Source: Candidatus Saccharimonadota bacterium
Lineage (GTDB): Bacteria > Patescibacteriota > Saccharimonadia > Saccharimonadales > Saccharimonadaceae
Direction of reading: 5' to 3'
Assembly (NCBI GenBank): GCA_017431945.1
Contig: JAFRJZ010000016.1
Coordinates: 1-34,274, forward strand
DNA: 34,274 bases
Position 1 is the stretch's first letter, and every line of letters starts with the position of its first letter. The notes under the pieces were generated by a model. The model was given only the letters and a program-made list of their open reading frames with translations, searched no databases and had not been told where the DNA came from. Below are positions 16,840 through 25,116 of this stretch, piece by piece. Made by a program: the position numbers and the translations under genes.

Positions 16840-16919
16840 ATATTCCCAACTCTTGCGAGTTGGGCCGCGGGTACTCCCGAATGTAATTTCATTATAGCAT
16901 ATACCCAGTTTTCCGTCAA
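16834..16919 (-). ncRNA. Candidate small RNA with consensus promoter, convergent to mazF
   Basis: On the minus strand TTGACG (complement of 16914-16919), 17 bp and TGC-TATAAT (TATAAT is the complement of 16891-16896) form the best promoter in the window. Transcription would start near 16884. The RNA would hold a small hairpin (16868-16879, CGGG/CCCG) and an 8-bp stem with a GCAA tetraloop (16845-16852 with 16857-16864), followed by AATATTTATTT. No start codon gives an ORF. It would overlap the last codons of mazF. On the plus strand the same stem lacks a T-run. Confidence 0.5.
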
Positions 16920-16951
16920 CTCCATCATTCGCCTTCCATTCTCTAATTTTG

Positions 16952-16966
16952 TGGTATAATATAACC
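16952..16966 (+). promoter_or_regulatory. Extended -10 promoter of the phosphoketolase operon
   Basis: TGGTATAAT with TATAAT at 16955-16960, and 6 nt to ATG 16967. No -35 box is visible. The transcript is predicted to start at the ATG. Confidence 0.6.
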
Positions 16967-17950
16967 ATGACCGGGTTGGGCATCAAACGATACCATCACC
17001 ACTTTGTTGACTACGACAAAATCCGTCGTCGTATTCGTGCTTGCGATTATATGAGCGTAGCTCAACTTTTCCTGCAAAACAATTTCTTACTTCAAAGGCC
17101 TCTTACCAAGAATGATATCAAGCCCAGGCTCCTCGGCCATTGGGGCACTTGTCATGGTATCAATACTATTTACGCTAACCTCCGCGCTATTTACCACAAG
17201 GGCGAAAAGTTTTCTATCGTGGTCGGTCCTGGGCATGGCTTTCCGGCACTTCAAGCCAATCTCTTCCTTGATGGTGACCTCGCCAAGGTAGATAAACGCG
17301 CCTTGCGCGATCAAAAGGGCCTAGAATATATCTGCAAGCATTTCTCTTGGCCCGGCGGTTTTCCTTCGCATGCTAGCCCCATCACACCCAATGTCATTTG
17401 TGAGGGCGGGGAACTCGGCTATGCTCTGGCTACCGCTTATGGCAAAGCACTTGGTCATCCCGAAAAGACTATTGCTGTCATCATTGGCGATGGCGAACTC
17501 GAGACCGCTACAGCCATTGATTCACTTAATCTCGTCAAACTCGTCGGTAGTGGCAACAATGGCACAGTTTTACCGATATTGCAGCTCAATGGCTACAAAA
17601 TTTCTGGCCCCACTATTTATGGTCGTAAATCCGACAGGGAACTCAGCGAGCTGATTCGTGGTTTTGGCTACACTCCGGTTCATATTAGGGATGACAGCCC
17701 CGAAACTTTCCAAAGCGCTTTTAAAACAGGCCTCAGGCACCAACATCCATTTTACATTCTCCACACCAAAAAAGGCGACACCGGCCCCACCAAGTTAAAC
17801 AACCAGCGCATCGCCGATAATTACCTCGCTCACCAGATTCCTCTGCCCAATGCCAAGACTGATGACACTGAATTACACTACCTTGAAGCTTGGCTCAAAA
17901 GTTACCATTTTGACGAACTTTTTGACCCCCAGAAAGGATTTACCCTATGA
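16967..17950 (+). CDS. Phosphoketolase, N-terminal (PP domain) half as a separate protein
   Basis: 327 residues from ATG 16967, chosen because upstream codons lie in the TATAAT box. It matches the first half of xylulose-5-phosphate/fructose-6-phosphate phosphoketolase: HWGTCHGIN (about 50), VVGPGHGFPA (about 85), FPSHASPITPN, EGGELGYALATAYG, the thiamine-diphosphate site IIGDGELETA (about 175) and VLPILQLNGYKISGPTIYGR. Normal enzymes are single chains of ~790-820 residues that cleave the sugar phosphate to acetyl phosphate. Here the chain stops at ELFDPQKGFTL, the natural PP-Pyr linker. The stop overlaps the next start as ATGA. The two chains probably assemble into one enzyme. Confidence 0.9.
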   Translation: MTGLGIKRYHHHFVDYDKIRRRIRACDYMSVAQLFLQNNFLLQRPLTKNDIKPRLLGHWGTCHGINTIYANLRAIYHKGEKFSIVVGPGHGFPALQANLFLDGDLAKVDKRALRDQKGLEYICKHFSWPGGFPSHASPITPNVICEGGELGYALATAYGKALGHPEKTIAVIIGDGELETATAIDSLNLVKLVGSGNNGTVLPILQLNGYKISGPTIYGRKSDRELSELIRGFGYTPVHIRDDSPETFQSAFKTGLRHQHPFYILHTKKGDTGPTKLNNQRIADNYLAHQIPLPNAKTDDTELHYLEAWLKSYHFDELFDPQKGFTL

Positions 17951-19143
17951 TGGAACGCCCTAATCTTAACCCTATCCAGCAAAAGCAAAACTTTTTTTCC
18001 GCTCTCACGCTCGGCATGCTACTTGAGCATCAAATGCGCCAAGACCCGCATTTTTATCTTTTCTCTCCCGACGAAACCACCAGCAACAAACTCCACCAAG
18101 TCTACCAGACCAACGCCCGCGCCTGGGCGATGCCGGTGAAACCTTGGGATTTACCTGAGAGTCCCGATGGTCGTATCGTTGAGATGCTTTCCGAAAATGT
18201 TCTCTTTGCCACCATGGTTGGCCACTTGATGAACGGCGAATCGGCGATGATGACTAGCTACGAAGCCTTTTTCAATATCATTACCTCGCAACTCATCCAG
18301 CACATCAAATTCCTTCAACAGTCCGACGATGTCAAATGGCGCCCCAAGATTCCCGCCGTCAACCTGCTCTCTACCAGCACTTGTTGGCGTCAAGACCATA
18401 ATGGTTTCACTCATCAAGCCCCAGCCCTAATCTCGACTTTGCTTAGCTTGCCAAGTAGCAAGGTCAACTGTCTCTTCCCGGTTGACGATATGGCTGCCGT
18501 AGCCGCCTTTAGCCACATGATTACCTCTAAAAATGTTGTAAATCTTACAACATTTAACAAAACCGAAGAACCGCGCTGGCTCACCGAAGGCCATGCTAAG
18601 CGCCAACTCCAAAATGGCGGCATCATTACCTTTGATTTTGTTTCTCATCCCCGCCCCGACATCATCTTTACCTCCGCTGGCGACATCGCCACCCGCGAAA
18701 CTCTCTATGCCATCAAAATCCTTCGCGAAGATTTGCCAGAGGCCAAGATTCGCTTCATCAATATCGGTGCTCTCAGCTATAAGGCTATCGGCACCACCAG
18801 CCATCCGCTCAGTCAAGCCGATTTTGACCAGCATTTTACTACCGACAAACTCATCCTCGCTAATTTTCATGGCTACCCTGACGCTCTGGCTAATATTCTC
18901 GCCGAGTATGCAGACAAAAAACGCCTCCGCGTCCATGGCTTTACCGATCGCGGTACCACCACTACGCCGTTTGAGATGCTGAGTATGAATCAAGCTTCGC
19001 GCTATCACCTTGCGATGGATGTCGCCAACCAGTACAACCGTACCGACCTGCTTATCAAATACCGTGACATTCTCCGTCAAAATCAAGCCCACGCCCACAA
19101 GTTTGGCACCGATCTCTCGCTCATCACCGACTTCCACATATAG
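17947..19143 (+). CDS. Phosphoketolase, C-terminal (Pyr and C domain) half as a separate protein
   Basis: 398 residues. It matches the second half of phosphoketolase: FSPDETTSNKL (about 38-48), MMTSYEAFFNIITSQLIQHIKFL (about 100), LLSTSTCWRQDHNGFTHQAP (about 138), a C-terminal phosphate-site region IRFINIGAL and GFTDRGTTTTPFEML. It has its own Shine-Dalgarno AGAAAGGA (17931-17938) 8 nt before the ATG, so it is a real start, coupled to the stop of the N-terminal half. The two halves total 725 residues, with a shortened linker and nothing essential obviously missing. Acetyl phosphate from this enzyme would give ATP through an acetate kinase not seen here. Confidence 0.9.
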   Translation: MMERPNLNPIQQKQNFFSALTLGMLLEHQMRQDPHFYLFSPDETTSNKLHQVYQTNARAWAMPVKPWDLPESPDGRIVEMLSENVLFATMVGHLMNGESAMMTSYEAFFNIITSQLIQHIKFLQQSDDVKWRPKIPAVNLLSTSTCWRQDHNGFTHQAPALISTLLSLPSSKVNCLFPVDDMAAVAAFSHMITSKNVVNLTTFNKTEEPRWLTEGHAKRQLQNGGIITFDFVSHPRPDIIFTSAGDIATRETLYAIKILREDLPEAKIRFINIGALSYKAIGTTSHPLSQADFDQHFTTDKLILANFHGYPDALANILAEYADKKRLRVHGFTDRGTTTTPFEMLSMNQASRYHLAMDVANQYNRTDLLIKYRDILRQNQAHAHKFGTDLSLITDFHI

Positions 19144-19161
19144 TATGCTATAATAGACCCT

Positions 19162-19854
19162 ATGGAAATCTTTATTTTAATTATCGTTATTATTATTTTG
19201 GCCGAAACCACCATTCTTTTCATCAAGTCAAATGACAAAATCAACATCACTGGTAATACTAAGCGCAAGGTTTATGTTGACACTTCGGCTCTGATGGACA
19301 ACCGCCTCATTTCCGTCGCCAAGACTGGCTTTATCGGCGATGATATCATCATCCCGCGTAGCGTTATCCGCGAGATGCAAATTCTCGCCGATGGCAAAGA
19401 CCACGAAAAACGCGTTCGCGCCCGCGTTGGCCTTGATAATGCTAATGAGTTGGAACGCATCGTCCATTTTAATACCACCATCCTCCAAGATCCCCTTGAT
19501 CGCACCCCAGTAGACGAACGCCTCATAGAACTCGCCAAGGAGAATCATGGCCTCATCCTCACCAACGATTTTAATCTCAATAAAGTTGCCACCACTGAAC
19601 ATATCGGCGTTTTAAACTTAAACGATTTGCAAATTGCCCTGCGCAATGAGTACAAACCTGGCGAAAGATTTAATATCAAAATCGTCAGTGAAGGTAGTAA
19701 TCGTGGCCAGGGCGTCGGCTATTTACCGGACGGCACCATGGTGGTAGTCACCGGCGCCAAATCCAAACTCGGCACCACCGTCTCCATCGAACTCACCCGC
19801 TACCGCCAAACCTCCGCCGGCAAGATGATGTTCGCAAAGTTAACTAAAGGTTAA
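19162..19854 (+). CDS. Membrane-anchored PIN-TRAM domain protein (YacL type)
   Basis: 230 residues. One N-terminal membrane segment (about 2-21), then a PIN nuclease domain with acidic residues at D40 (VDTSALMDN), in IPRSVIREMQ (about E76) and in LTNDFNLNK (about D135), and a C-terminal TRAM-like beta domain (about 168-230, GQGVGYLPDGTMVVV, GTTVSIELTRYRQTSAGKMMFAKL). PIN domains cut RNA; TRAM binds RNA. The related Bacillus YacL is a membrane PIN-TRAM protein of unclear role. TGCTATAAT (TATAAT 19149-19154) ends 7 nt before ATG, so it is probably leaderless even though it follows the phosphoketolase genes by 18 bp. The last 11 bp overlap the convergent PBP gene. Confidence 0.85.
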   Translation: MEIFILIIVIIILAETTILFIKSNDKINITGNTKRKVYVDTSALMDNRLISVAKTGFIGDDIIIPRSVIREMQILADGKDHEKRVRARVGLDNANELERIVHFNTTILQDPLDRTPVDERLIELAKENHGLILTNDFNLNKVATTEHIGVLNLNDLQIALRNEYKPGERFNIKIVSEGSNRGQGVGYLPDGTMVVVTGAKSKLGTTVSIELTRYRQTSAGKMMFAKLTKG

Positions 19855-22477
19855 GTGTACCAGTCGCTTCGTACCCAGCTTGATCGGTAATCTTGATGGT
19901 AGCAGACTTCTCATTGCCTTTCAGCGTGTAATTCGCATCAAAGTTATTACTACTCGCCGCTCCACTATCCACTACTTTACCATCTACTTGCAGTTCATAG
20001 TTCGCTAACCCCATAGACCCTAATGATATTGATATTCTTATCTTATCACCACTCTTATATAGGCTCGCCGAAGGCGGTCGGTAACTACAATCATCTTCTT
20101 CGTCGCGGTTGTAAGGTTCTGGCACATTCCAAACTTCGTGCTTGGTTAGCGGGTCGGTTGTCTTAGTCACCGTCACCGAAATCTTTTGTTCATCGGGCGT
20201 ACAAGACGAAGCTAACTTGTGTGTGTATTTATTAAACTCTAAAGTAGTTGTAGAGGTATTAGAATGCTTAGCGTTAAACCAGCTCGGCCAAATATCCGTC
20301 TTGCCACCAATGTTGAGAGTCTGGATACCAGCCGGCTTCACTGGTTGGTCGCCCGATTTCCATTTACCTTCATTAGCATAAAGTTCCAAATGCACTGGAC
20401 CCATATAATCATTAACCACACGACGCACGATGTCATTAGAGCTACTGGCTAGCCCTGCGCCGTCGTGATTGCCATTCCAAACTACCGTCGACACAGCAGT
20501 TGAGAAGCTCGCCATCCACGAATCCTTAGTTACTGCACTATTGGCGGTGGTAGTAGTACCAGTCTTGCTACCGGTCCACACACCATTTACTCTAAACCCA
20601 TAAGAGTTAGCCTGCGAGCCAAACACTAGGCTACGGGCGGATGCATCACCGAGGATGTCTTCTACCATGTAGGCGACTTGCTCATCTACTACGCGCTCAC
20701 CGTCGTTATCCTCGTATTTTTCAATTACATTACCAGAGGCGTCTTTGAGTTCCATTACATAAGTGAGGTCCTTGTAAACACCACCGCGCGCCAGCGAAGC
20801 ATAAGCATTTGCATGCTCTATTGGAATTACATTACAGCCCGAACCAATCGCCATTGATAAACCTGCGGTCTCATTGTCTTTACAATAGTTCTTATCGCCC
20901 AGTGCGTGCGCGGTCGCCAAACCATTATCAATACCATTAATATATAGCGCTTTCACGGCAGGGATGTTCAAAGAGTTAGCCAAGGCTTGGCGAATTGTCA
21001 CATTACCATAGAACCTACCAGTATAGTTACGCAACGCACAATTCCCGCGATAGCCCGAGCAATAAATCGCATCAATATTTTCGTCTTTGAGCACTGAACC
21101 AGGACCATAATTCGTACCCTCGCGCTCCATAAACAGCCCAGTATAGTCCAAAATCGGCTTAATGGTAGAACCTGGCTCTAGTGGTGAAGTCGCAGCGTTT
21201 ACCTCGCCATATACCGGAGTATTCCAGTCGGCCGAACCGACCATCGCAATCACCTGACCAGTCTCAACATCTACCGACGACAGGGAAATATTATCACTAC
21301 GGTTCGCATACATCATACTCGCACCGGTCGCCACCGCTGCTTCAGCCATCTGCTGTGCGCGATAATCTAGCGAGGTAGTAATGGTAAAACCACCTGAGCG
21401 CATCGTCTGGATGCCGTATTTTTCTTCTAGCAAATCTTTTACTTCTAGTACGAAGTGCGGAGCCAAGATGTTTTCGTATTGAGTGGTTTCAGGCTTGATT
21501 TGGTCCAAAATCGCCACTTGCTTGGCTTCATCGGCCTGCTCTTGGGTGATATAGCCCATCTCGGTCATCACATCTAACACCTTATGCTGGCGCTCTAGTA
21601 GCATCTCGTTGCCCGCGGTATTGTAAGGATTCAGTACACCCGGGTTATTTGGAATCGCCGCAATCAAGGCTGATTCAGCCAAGGTCAAATCCTTCGCCGA
21701 TTTGCCAAAATAAGTCTGCGCGGCACTCTCTACACCGTTACGACGTCCACCATATGGCGACTCATTGAGATACATCGTGATAATCTGCTCTTTGCTGTAC
21801 ATTTTCTCTAATTCAAGCGAGAGAATCAACTCTTTAATCTTACGCGGAATACCAGTCACCGTACGGTCACCCGCTTCGTCCGAGAAATAAACTTGCTTTA
21901 CCAACTGTTGGGTCAGCGTGGAACCACCCTGGACACCCTGCCCCGTAGCAGTTGACATTACCGCACGAATAATCGCACCAAAGTCTACCCCGCTGTGATT
22001 ATAAAAGTTCCTATCCTCAATTGCTACCGTCGCTTGGCGCATCGACTCGGCGATTTCATCACCATTTACTACTAGGCGGTAATCACCATCGCCCTTGTCT
22101 TCCCACAGCACTTCGCCGTTGCGGTCTTTATAAACATTTACTGTATCCTTCACGCTCAACTGATCTAGCTCAATTGAAGCCACTTGATTCTTATAATACA
22201 AGAATAGCGCCCCCACCGCAATAATCGCGAGCAAAATAATCGCTGCAAAAATCTTACCAATTCTCTTCAGGCCAGCCTTGGAAAACCAATAGGCTTTCAC
22301 TCGCTTCCACTGGAAATGCGCCCAGAATCGCTTCCACGGATCTTTCGGCAAATCATCTAGTCGCTTGGCCTTTTCGCGCGCCTTGCGGTCCATTTTCTGT
22401 TTTCGTTGATAAGAAAGGCTAGAATAAACCTTCATAGCCCCATTTTTTCGCTTATAATTCCTCGCTTTTTTTGCCAT
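19844..22477 (-). CDS. Class A penicillin-binding protein (bifunctional peptidoglycan synthase)
   Basis: 877 residues. A long basic cytoplasmic tail (about 1-75) is followed by one membrane segment (about 76-97). The glycosyltransferase family 51 domain has AIEDRNFYNHSGVD (about 150-163), GGSTLTQQLVKQ and KIKELILSLELEKMYSKEQI. The transpeptidase domain has EPGSTIKP (catalytic Ser in STIK, about 438), the SLN motif (about 505) and KTGTTTT (about 640). A C-terminal ~180 residues form beta-rich extracytoplasmic modules with Cys and a final LKGNEKSATIKITD domain. It polymerises and cross-links peptidoglycan outside the membrane. The ATG is 6 nt after TAAAAT (complement of 22484-22489), leaderless. 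It is divergent from tyrS. Confidence 0.93.
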   Translation of the reverse strand: MAKKARNYKRKNGAMKVYSSLSYQRKQKMDRKAREKAKRLDDLPKDPWKRFWAHFQWKRVKAYWFSKAGLKRIGKIFAAIILLAIIAVGALFLYYKNQVASIELDQLSVKDTVNVYKDRNGEVLWEDKGDGDYRLVVNGDEIAESMRQATVAIEDRNFYNHSGVDFGAIIRAVMSTATGQGVQGGSTLTQQLVKQVYFSDEAGDRTVTGIPRKIKELILSLELEKMYSKEQIITMYLNESPYGGRRNGVESAAQTYFGKSAKDLTLAESALIAAIPNNPGVLNPYNTAGNEMLLERQHKVLDVMTEMGYITQEQADEAKQVAILDQIKPETTQYENILAPHFVLEVKDLLEEKYGIQTMRSGGFTITTSLDYRAQQMAEAAVATGASMMYANRSDNISLSSVDVETGQVIAMVGSADWNTPVYGEVNAATSPLEPGSTIKPILDYTGLFMEREGTNYGPGSVLKDENIDAIYCSGYRGNCALRNYTGRFYGNVTIRQALANSLNIPAVKALYINGIDNGLATAHALGDKNYCKDNETAGLSMAIGSGCNVIPIEHANAYASLARGGVYKDLTYVMELKDASGNVIEKYEDNDGERVVDEQVAYMVEDILGDASARSLVFGSQANSYGFRVNGVWTGSKTGTTTTANSAVTKDSWMASFSTAVSTVVWNGNHDGAGLASSSNDIVRRVVNDYMGPVHLELYANEGKWKSGDQPVKPAGIQTLNIGGKTDIWPSWFNAKHSNTSTTTLEFNKYTHKLASSCTPDEQKISVTVTKTTDPLTKHEVWNVPEPYNRDEEDDCSYRPPSASLYKSGDKIRISISLGSMGLANYELQVDGKVVDSGAASSNNFDANYTLKGNEKSATIKITDQAGYEATGTLNL

Positions 22478-22541
22478 AACCCCATTTTACCACATTTTTC
22501 ATAAACTTGTAGATTTTTCTTGGCTAATGTATAATAAAAAA

Positions 22542-23861
22542 ATGAAATTATCTGAAGAATTAATCTGGCGCGGTTTTTCCGCCGAAACTACTATCAAAAA
22601 TCCAGCCGACCTCGACACTCGCGAGCCCAAGAATTTTTACTGGGGTGCCGACCCTTCTGCCGACTCGCTCACCATCGGCAATCTTGCCGCCCTCATGATG
22701 TGCGCCTGCTTTGTCCGTCACGGCTACAAACCGTATTTATTAGTCGGTGGCGCCACCGGCCAAATCGGCGACCCCAAGGAAAACGGCGAACGTGAACTCA
22801 AGCCTCTAGAAGAAGTTGAACACAACAAAAATTGTCTCAAAGCCCAAGTAGAGAAGATTATAGGGAGCGCGAATGACTTTTCGAGGGGGCTTTGCGACAA
22901 CGGGAGCAACGCCAGCGAGTCGCCCCATAACGATGGGCGCGACGAAGCGTCCCGAGAAAAGTTCGTTCGCGCGACCTTAGTCGATAACTATGATTGGTTT
23001 AAAGATATGAAATATTTGGATTTCTTGCGTGAAATCGGCAAAAACTTCTCTATGACCCAGCTCTTAGACCGCCAATTTGTCCAAAATCGCATCGGCGCTG
23101 GCGGCTCCGGTATCTCTTACGCCGAATTCAGCTACACTTTGATACAGGGTTACGATTTTCTTCACCTCTATCGCAAATATGGGGTCACTCTCCAGCTCTG
23201 TGGCGCCGATCAATATGGCAACTGTACCTCTGGTATTCACCTTATTCGCACCCTTGAGAACGCTTCGGCTGATGTTTGGGCTACACCCCTGATTATTGAT
23301 CCTATCACTGGTCGCAAATTCGGCAAATCCGAAGGCAATGCCATCTGGCTTTCCAGCAAAGATAATGGCCAAGGCAATTCCACCTCTGTTTTTGATTTTT
23401 ACCAATTCTGGCTCAACCAGCCCGACGAAGCTGTGGAAAACTTCCTCAAAATCTACACTCTCCTTGATAAGCCTGAGGTCGATGACATTATGACTCGCCA
23501 CCGCGAGCACCCCGAACAGCGTATCGCGCAGAAGGCTCTAGCTCAAGGTGTCACAGCAGTCGTCCATGGTCCTGATGAAGCTAAGGCGGTATCAGACCTT
23601 ACTACGGCCCTATTTACCGCCAAATCGCCTAATATGGCCGAATTAGAGCATTTTGCTCATTTACTCCCTGCGATTTCGTTGGGTACACCCATCACCGACG
23701 CTCTCGTTACCTCCGGTCTCTGTACCAGCAAGTCCGAAGCCCGCAAATTTATCAAACAGGGAGCCATCTCTGTCAATGGTACCAAAGTCACCGCCGAAAT
23801 CACCCTTGACACCCCTGGCCTCCTCAAGCGTGGCAAAAATAAATTCGCCTTTATCAAATAA
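22542..23861 (+). CDS. tyrS: Tyrosyl-tRNA synthetase with a palindrome-encoded insertion
   Basis: 439 residues from ATG 22542, 6 nt after TATAAT (22530-22535). Class I synthetase that charges tRNA-Tyr. HIGH is seen as LTIGNL (about 48-53), the tyrosine pocket as YAEFSYTLIQGYDFLHLY and CGADQYGNCTSGIHLI, KMSKS as KFGKS (about 258-262), and an S4 RNA-binding domain closes the protein (SKSEARKFIKQGAISVNGTKV). Between EKIIGS and LVDNYDWFKDM (about residues 109-144) lies an extra ~30-residue hydrophilic segment encoded by a palindrome at 22867-22972; ordinary TyrRS has a short helix there. The insertion keeps the frame and the flanking motifs are intact, so the enzyme is probably active. Confidence 0.93.
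   Translation: MKLSEELIWRGFSAETTIKNPADLDTREPKNFYWGADPSADSLTIGNLAALMMCACFVRHGYKPYLLVGGATGQIGDPKENGERELKPLEEVEHNKNCLKAQVEKIIGSANDFSRGLCDNGSNASESPHNDGRDEASREKFVRATLVDNYDWFKDMKYLDFLREIGKNFSMTQLLDRQFVQNRIGAGGSGISYAEFSYTLIQGYDFLHLYRKYGVTLQLCGADQYGNCTSGIHLIRTLENASADVWATPLIIDPITGRKFGKSEGNAIWLSSKDNGQGNSTSVFDFYQFWLNQPDEAVENFLKIYTLLDKPEVDDIMTRHREHPEQRIAQKALAQGVTAVVHGPDEAKAVSDLTTALFTAKSPNMAELEHFAHLLPAISLGTPITDALVTSGLCTSKSEARKFIKQGAISVNGTKVTAEITLDTPGLLKRGKNKFAFIK
22867..22972. repeat. In-frame palindromic element inside tyrS
   Basis: 22867-22886 pairs with 22951-22972 (GCGCGAA, ACTTTTC core, two small bulges), and an inner arm 22886-22898 pairs partly with 22938-22953. The loop holds further short inverted repeats. 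The segment is GC-rich relative to its surroundings and codes for a low-complexity Asn/Ser/Asp/Arg peptide not expected in TyrRS. Confidence 0.7.
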
Positions 23862-23900
23862 TAAAAATTAGACCACATAGCGGCCTAGTTGTAAACCCCC

Positions 23901-23985
23901 TGGTGCCCGGAGTGGGACTTGAACCCACACGAGTTTCCTCATTCGATTTTAAGTCGAACGCGTATACCAATTCCGCCATCCGGGC
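23901..23985 (-). tRNA. tRNA-Leu(TAA)
   Basis: The complement is an 85-nt class II tRNA with encoded CCA: acceptor GCCCGGA/TCCGGGC, anticodon stem TTCGA/TCGAA with loop CTTAAAA (anticodon UAA), a long variable arm and T loop TTCAAGT. Confidence 0.92.
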
Positions 23986-23997
23986 TCACGATATTAA

Positions 23998-24071
23998 TGG
24001 AGGTACCTGCCGGAATTGAACCGGCGTACGCGGTTTTGCAGACCGCTGCGTAACCACTCCGCCAAGGTACC
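23998..24071 (-). tRNA. tRNA-Cys(GCA)
   Basis: The complement is a 74-nt cloverleaf: acceptor GGTACCT/AGGTACC, discriminator U, CCA encoded, anticodon stem GCGGT/ACCGC with loop CTGCAAA (anticodon GCA). It lies 12 bp from tRNA-Leu, same strand, probably one transcript. Confidence 0.92.
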
Positions 24072-24092
24072 ATAACCCTATTTTATCATATT

Positions 24093-25013
24093 TTAGGCCG
24101 TCTGCATCAAAATTATCCCCACTACCGCCAGTACTGTCGCCACCAAATGCACTAGCACCGTCTTGCGATCCAATTTTTCCCGCCCAAAACTCGGCCATAG
24201 TATTGTAAACACCACCCCGAGCAAAAACACCGATATTGGCATCAAAGTCTTGGTAATCGCCGAAGCCATCGCCATCGCTGGCGCGATAATCAAGGCCGAA
24301 TAATTTACAAACTCATGCCCCAGCCACACCACAAAATCCGTCACTATCGCTATCCAAGCTTTTAAGCCCCCGCGTCGCATCACATACTTAAATCGCTTGC
24401 GCCACGCCTTAAACCACACCGCCAGAGCCACATCAACCAGACCCCGCCCAATCATCACATAAAACATCATCGTAATAAAATCAATCTCTGGTGCCACCTC
24501 CACAATCAGCGTGTTCGCCAAAGTGCCCATCGCCACTTTAATCAGCATCAGCCCCACCATCTTCAGTCGCGTCTTCTGACTACGCTTGTGCGACGACAAT
24601 ATAATCAGCGCCGGCGCCGCCATCAATATCGCAATCGCTACTAAGTGCAATACCGACACTTCGCTATGCAGCAGCCACCACCCCCATCCCAAGTAAAATA
24701 TCGGTGATAATTGCTCTACAATCGCTACATCAGTTGATTCATCTTTTGCCAGGGCAATATAGTAGGGAATCAAACTCAGTCCAAATATCGCACCTGCCGC
24801 CACTAACCACAGCGCTCCGCCTACCGTTATCGCTTGCAAGCCAAAAACCAGCGCCACCATCAAGGCTGCGATTAGATAGCCTGGCCCAGAAAACACCTTG
24901 CGTGATTGCGGTAATTTACCCTTAAAAAACACATCAGTGATATAGTTGTCAAAAAATACGCCCAGCGCCATCAGCACTGCTGCTACAATTGCCAGTACTA
25001 CCCAGAGTTCCAT
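24093..25013 (-). CDS. EamA/DMT-superfamily 10-TM transporter
   Basis: 306 residues from ATG 25013, chosen because it follows a GGAG site and overlaps a short upstream ORF as TGATG; the open frame extends upstream only through the promoter. About ten membrane segments in two halves, the second half starting near VGLMLIKVAMGTLANTLIV, matches the drug/metabolite transporter layout. The substrate cannot be told. Expression probably depends on the short ORF at 25013-25045. It precedes tRNA-Cys and tRNA-Leu on the same strand. Confidence 0.85.
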   Translation of the reverse strand: MELWVVLAIVAAVLMALGVFFDNYITDVFFKGKLPQSRKVFSGPGYLIAALMVALVFGLQAITVGGALWLVAAGAIFGLSLIPYYIALAKDESTDVAIVEQLSPIFYLGWGWWLLHSEVSVLHLVAIAILMAAPALIILSSHKRSQKTRLKMVGLMLIKVAMGTLANTLIVEVAPEIDFITMMFYVMIGRGLVDVALAVWFKAWRKRFKYVMRRGGLKAWIAIVTDFVVWLGHEFVNYSALIIAPAMAMASAITKTLMPISVFLLGVVFTILWPSFGREKLDRKTVLVHLVATVLAVVGIILMQTA

Positions 25014-25045
25014 CAAATTTTCTCCAAAGCAAACAAAATAACCAT
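25013..25045 (-). CDS. Leaderless 10-codon upstream ORF coupled to the transporter
   Basis: ATG (complement of 25043-25045) lies 7 nt after TATAAT (complement of 25053-25058). It encodes MVILFALEKI and stops at TGA, which shares its A with the transporter ATG. GGAG inside this ORF serves as the Shine-Dalgarno site of the transporter. This looks like leaderless entry followed by translational coupling. It is too short to prove by composition. Confidence 0.45.
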   Translation of the reverse strand: MVILFALEKI

Positions 25046-25067
25046 ATCCATTATTATAACACAAAAC

Positions 25068-25097
25068 CAAAAATAGGGCCGCTTCTCGAGCGACCCC
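25068..25097 (-). terminator. Terminator of the DUF1704-like gene
   Basis: On the minus strand GGGTCGCT (complement of 25089-25096) pairs with AGCGGCCC (complement of 25076-25083) with one mismatch, and TATTTTT follows. Confidence 0.75.
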
Positions 25098-25116
25098 TTT
25101 AATTACCCCCATAGAT

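Noticed and set aside
16845-16864. Terminator of mazF on the plus strand
   Set aside because: The stem is followed by CCGCGGG and has no T-run on the plus strand; T-rich sequence follows only on the minus strand.
17931-17950. Programmed -1 frameshift joining the phosphoketolase halves
   Set aside because: No slippery heptamer or following stem is visible, and the second ORF has a good Shine-Dalgarno and ATG.
18427-19137. 236-codon open frame opposite the phosphoketolase C-half
   Set aside because: Shadow of a conserved gene; no start signals and no recognisable motif.
22527-22541. tyrS start five codons upstream (ATG 22527)
   Set aside because: That codon lies upstream of and across the TATAAT box; ATG 22542 has the 6-nt spacing seen at other genes.
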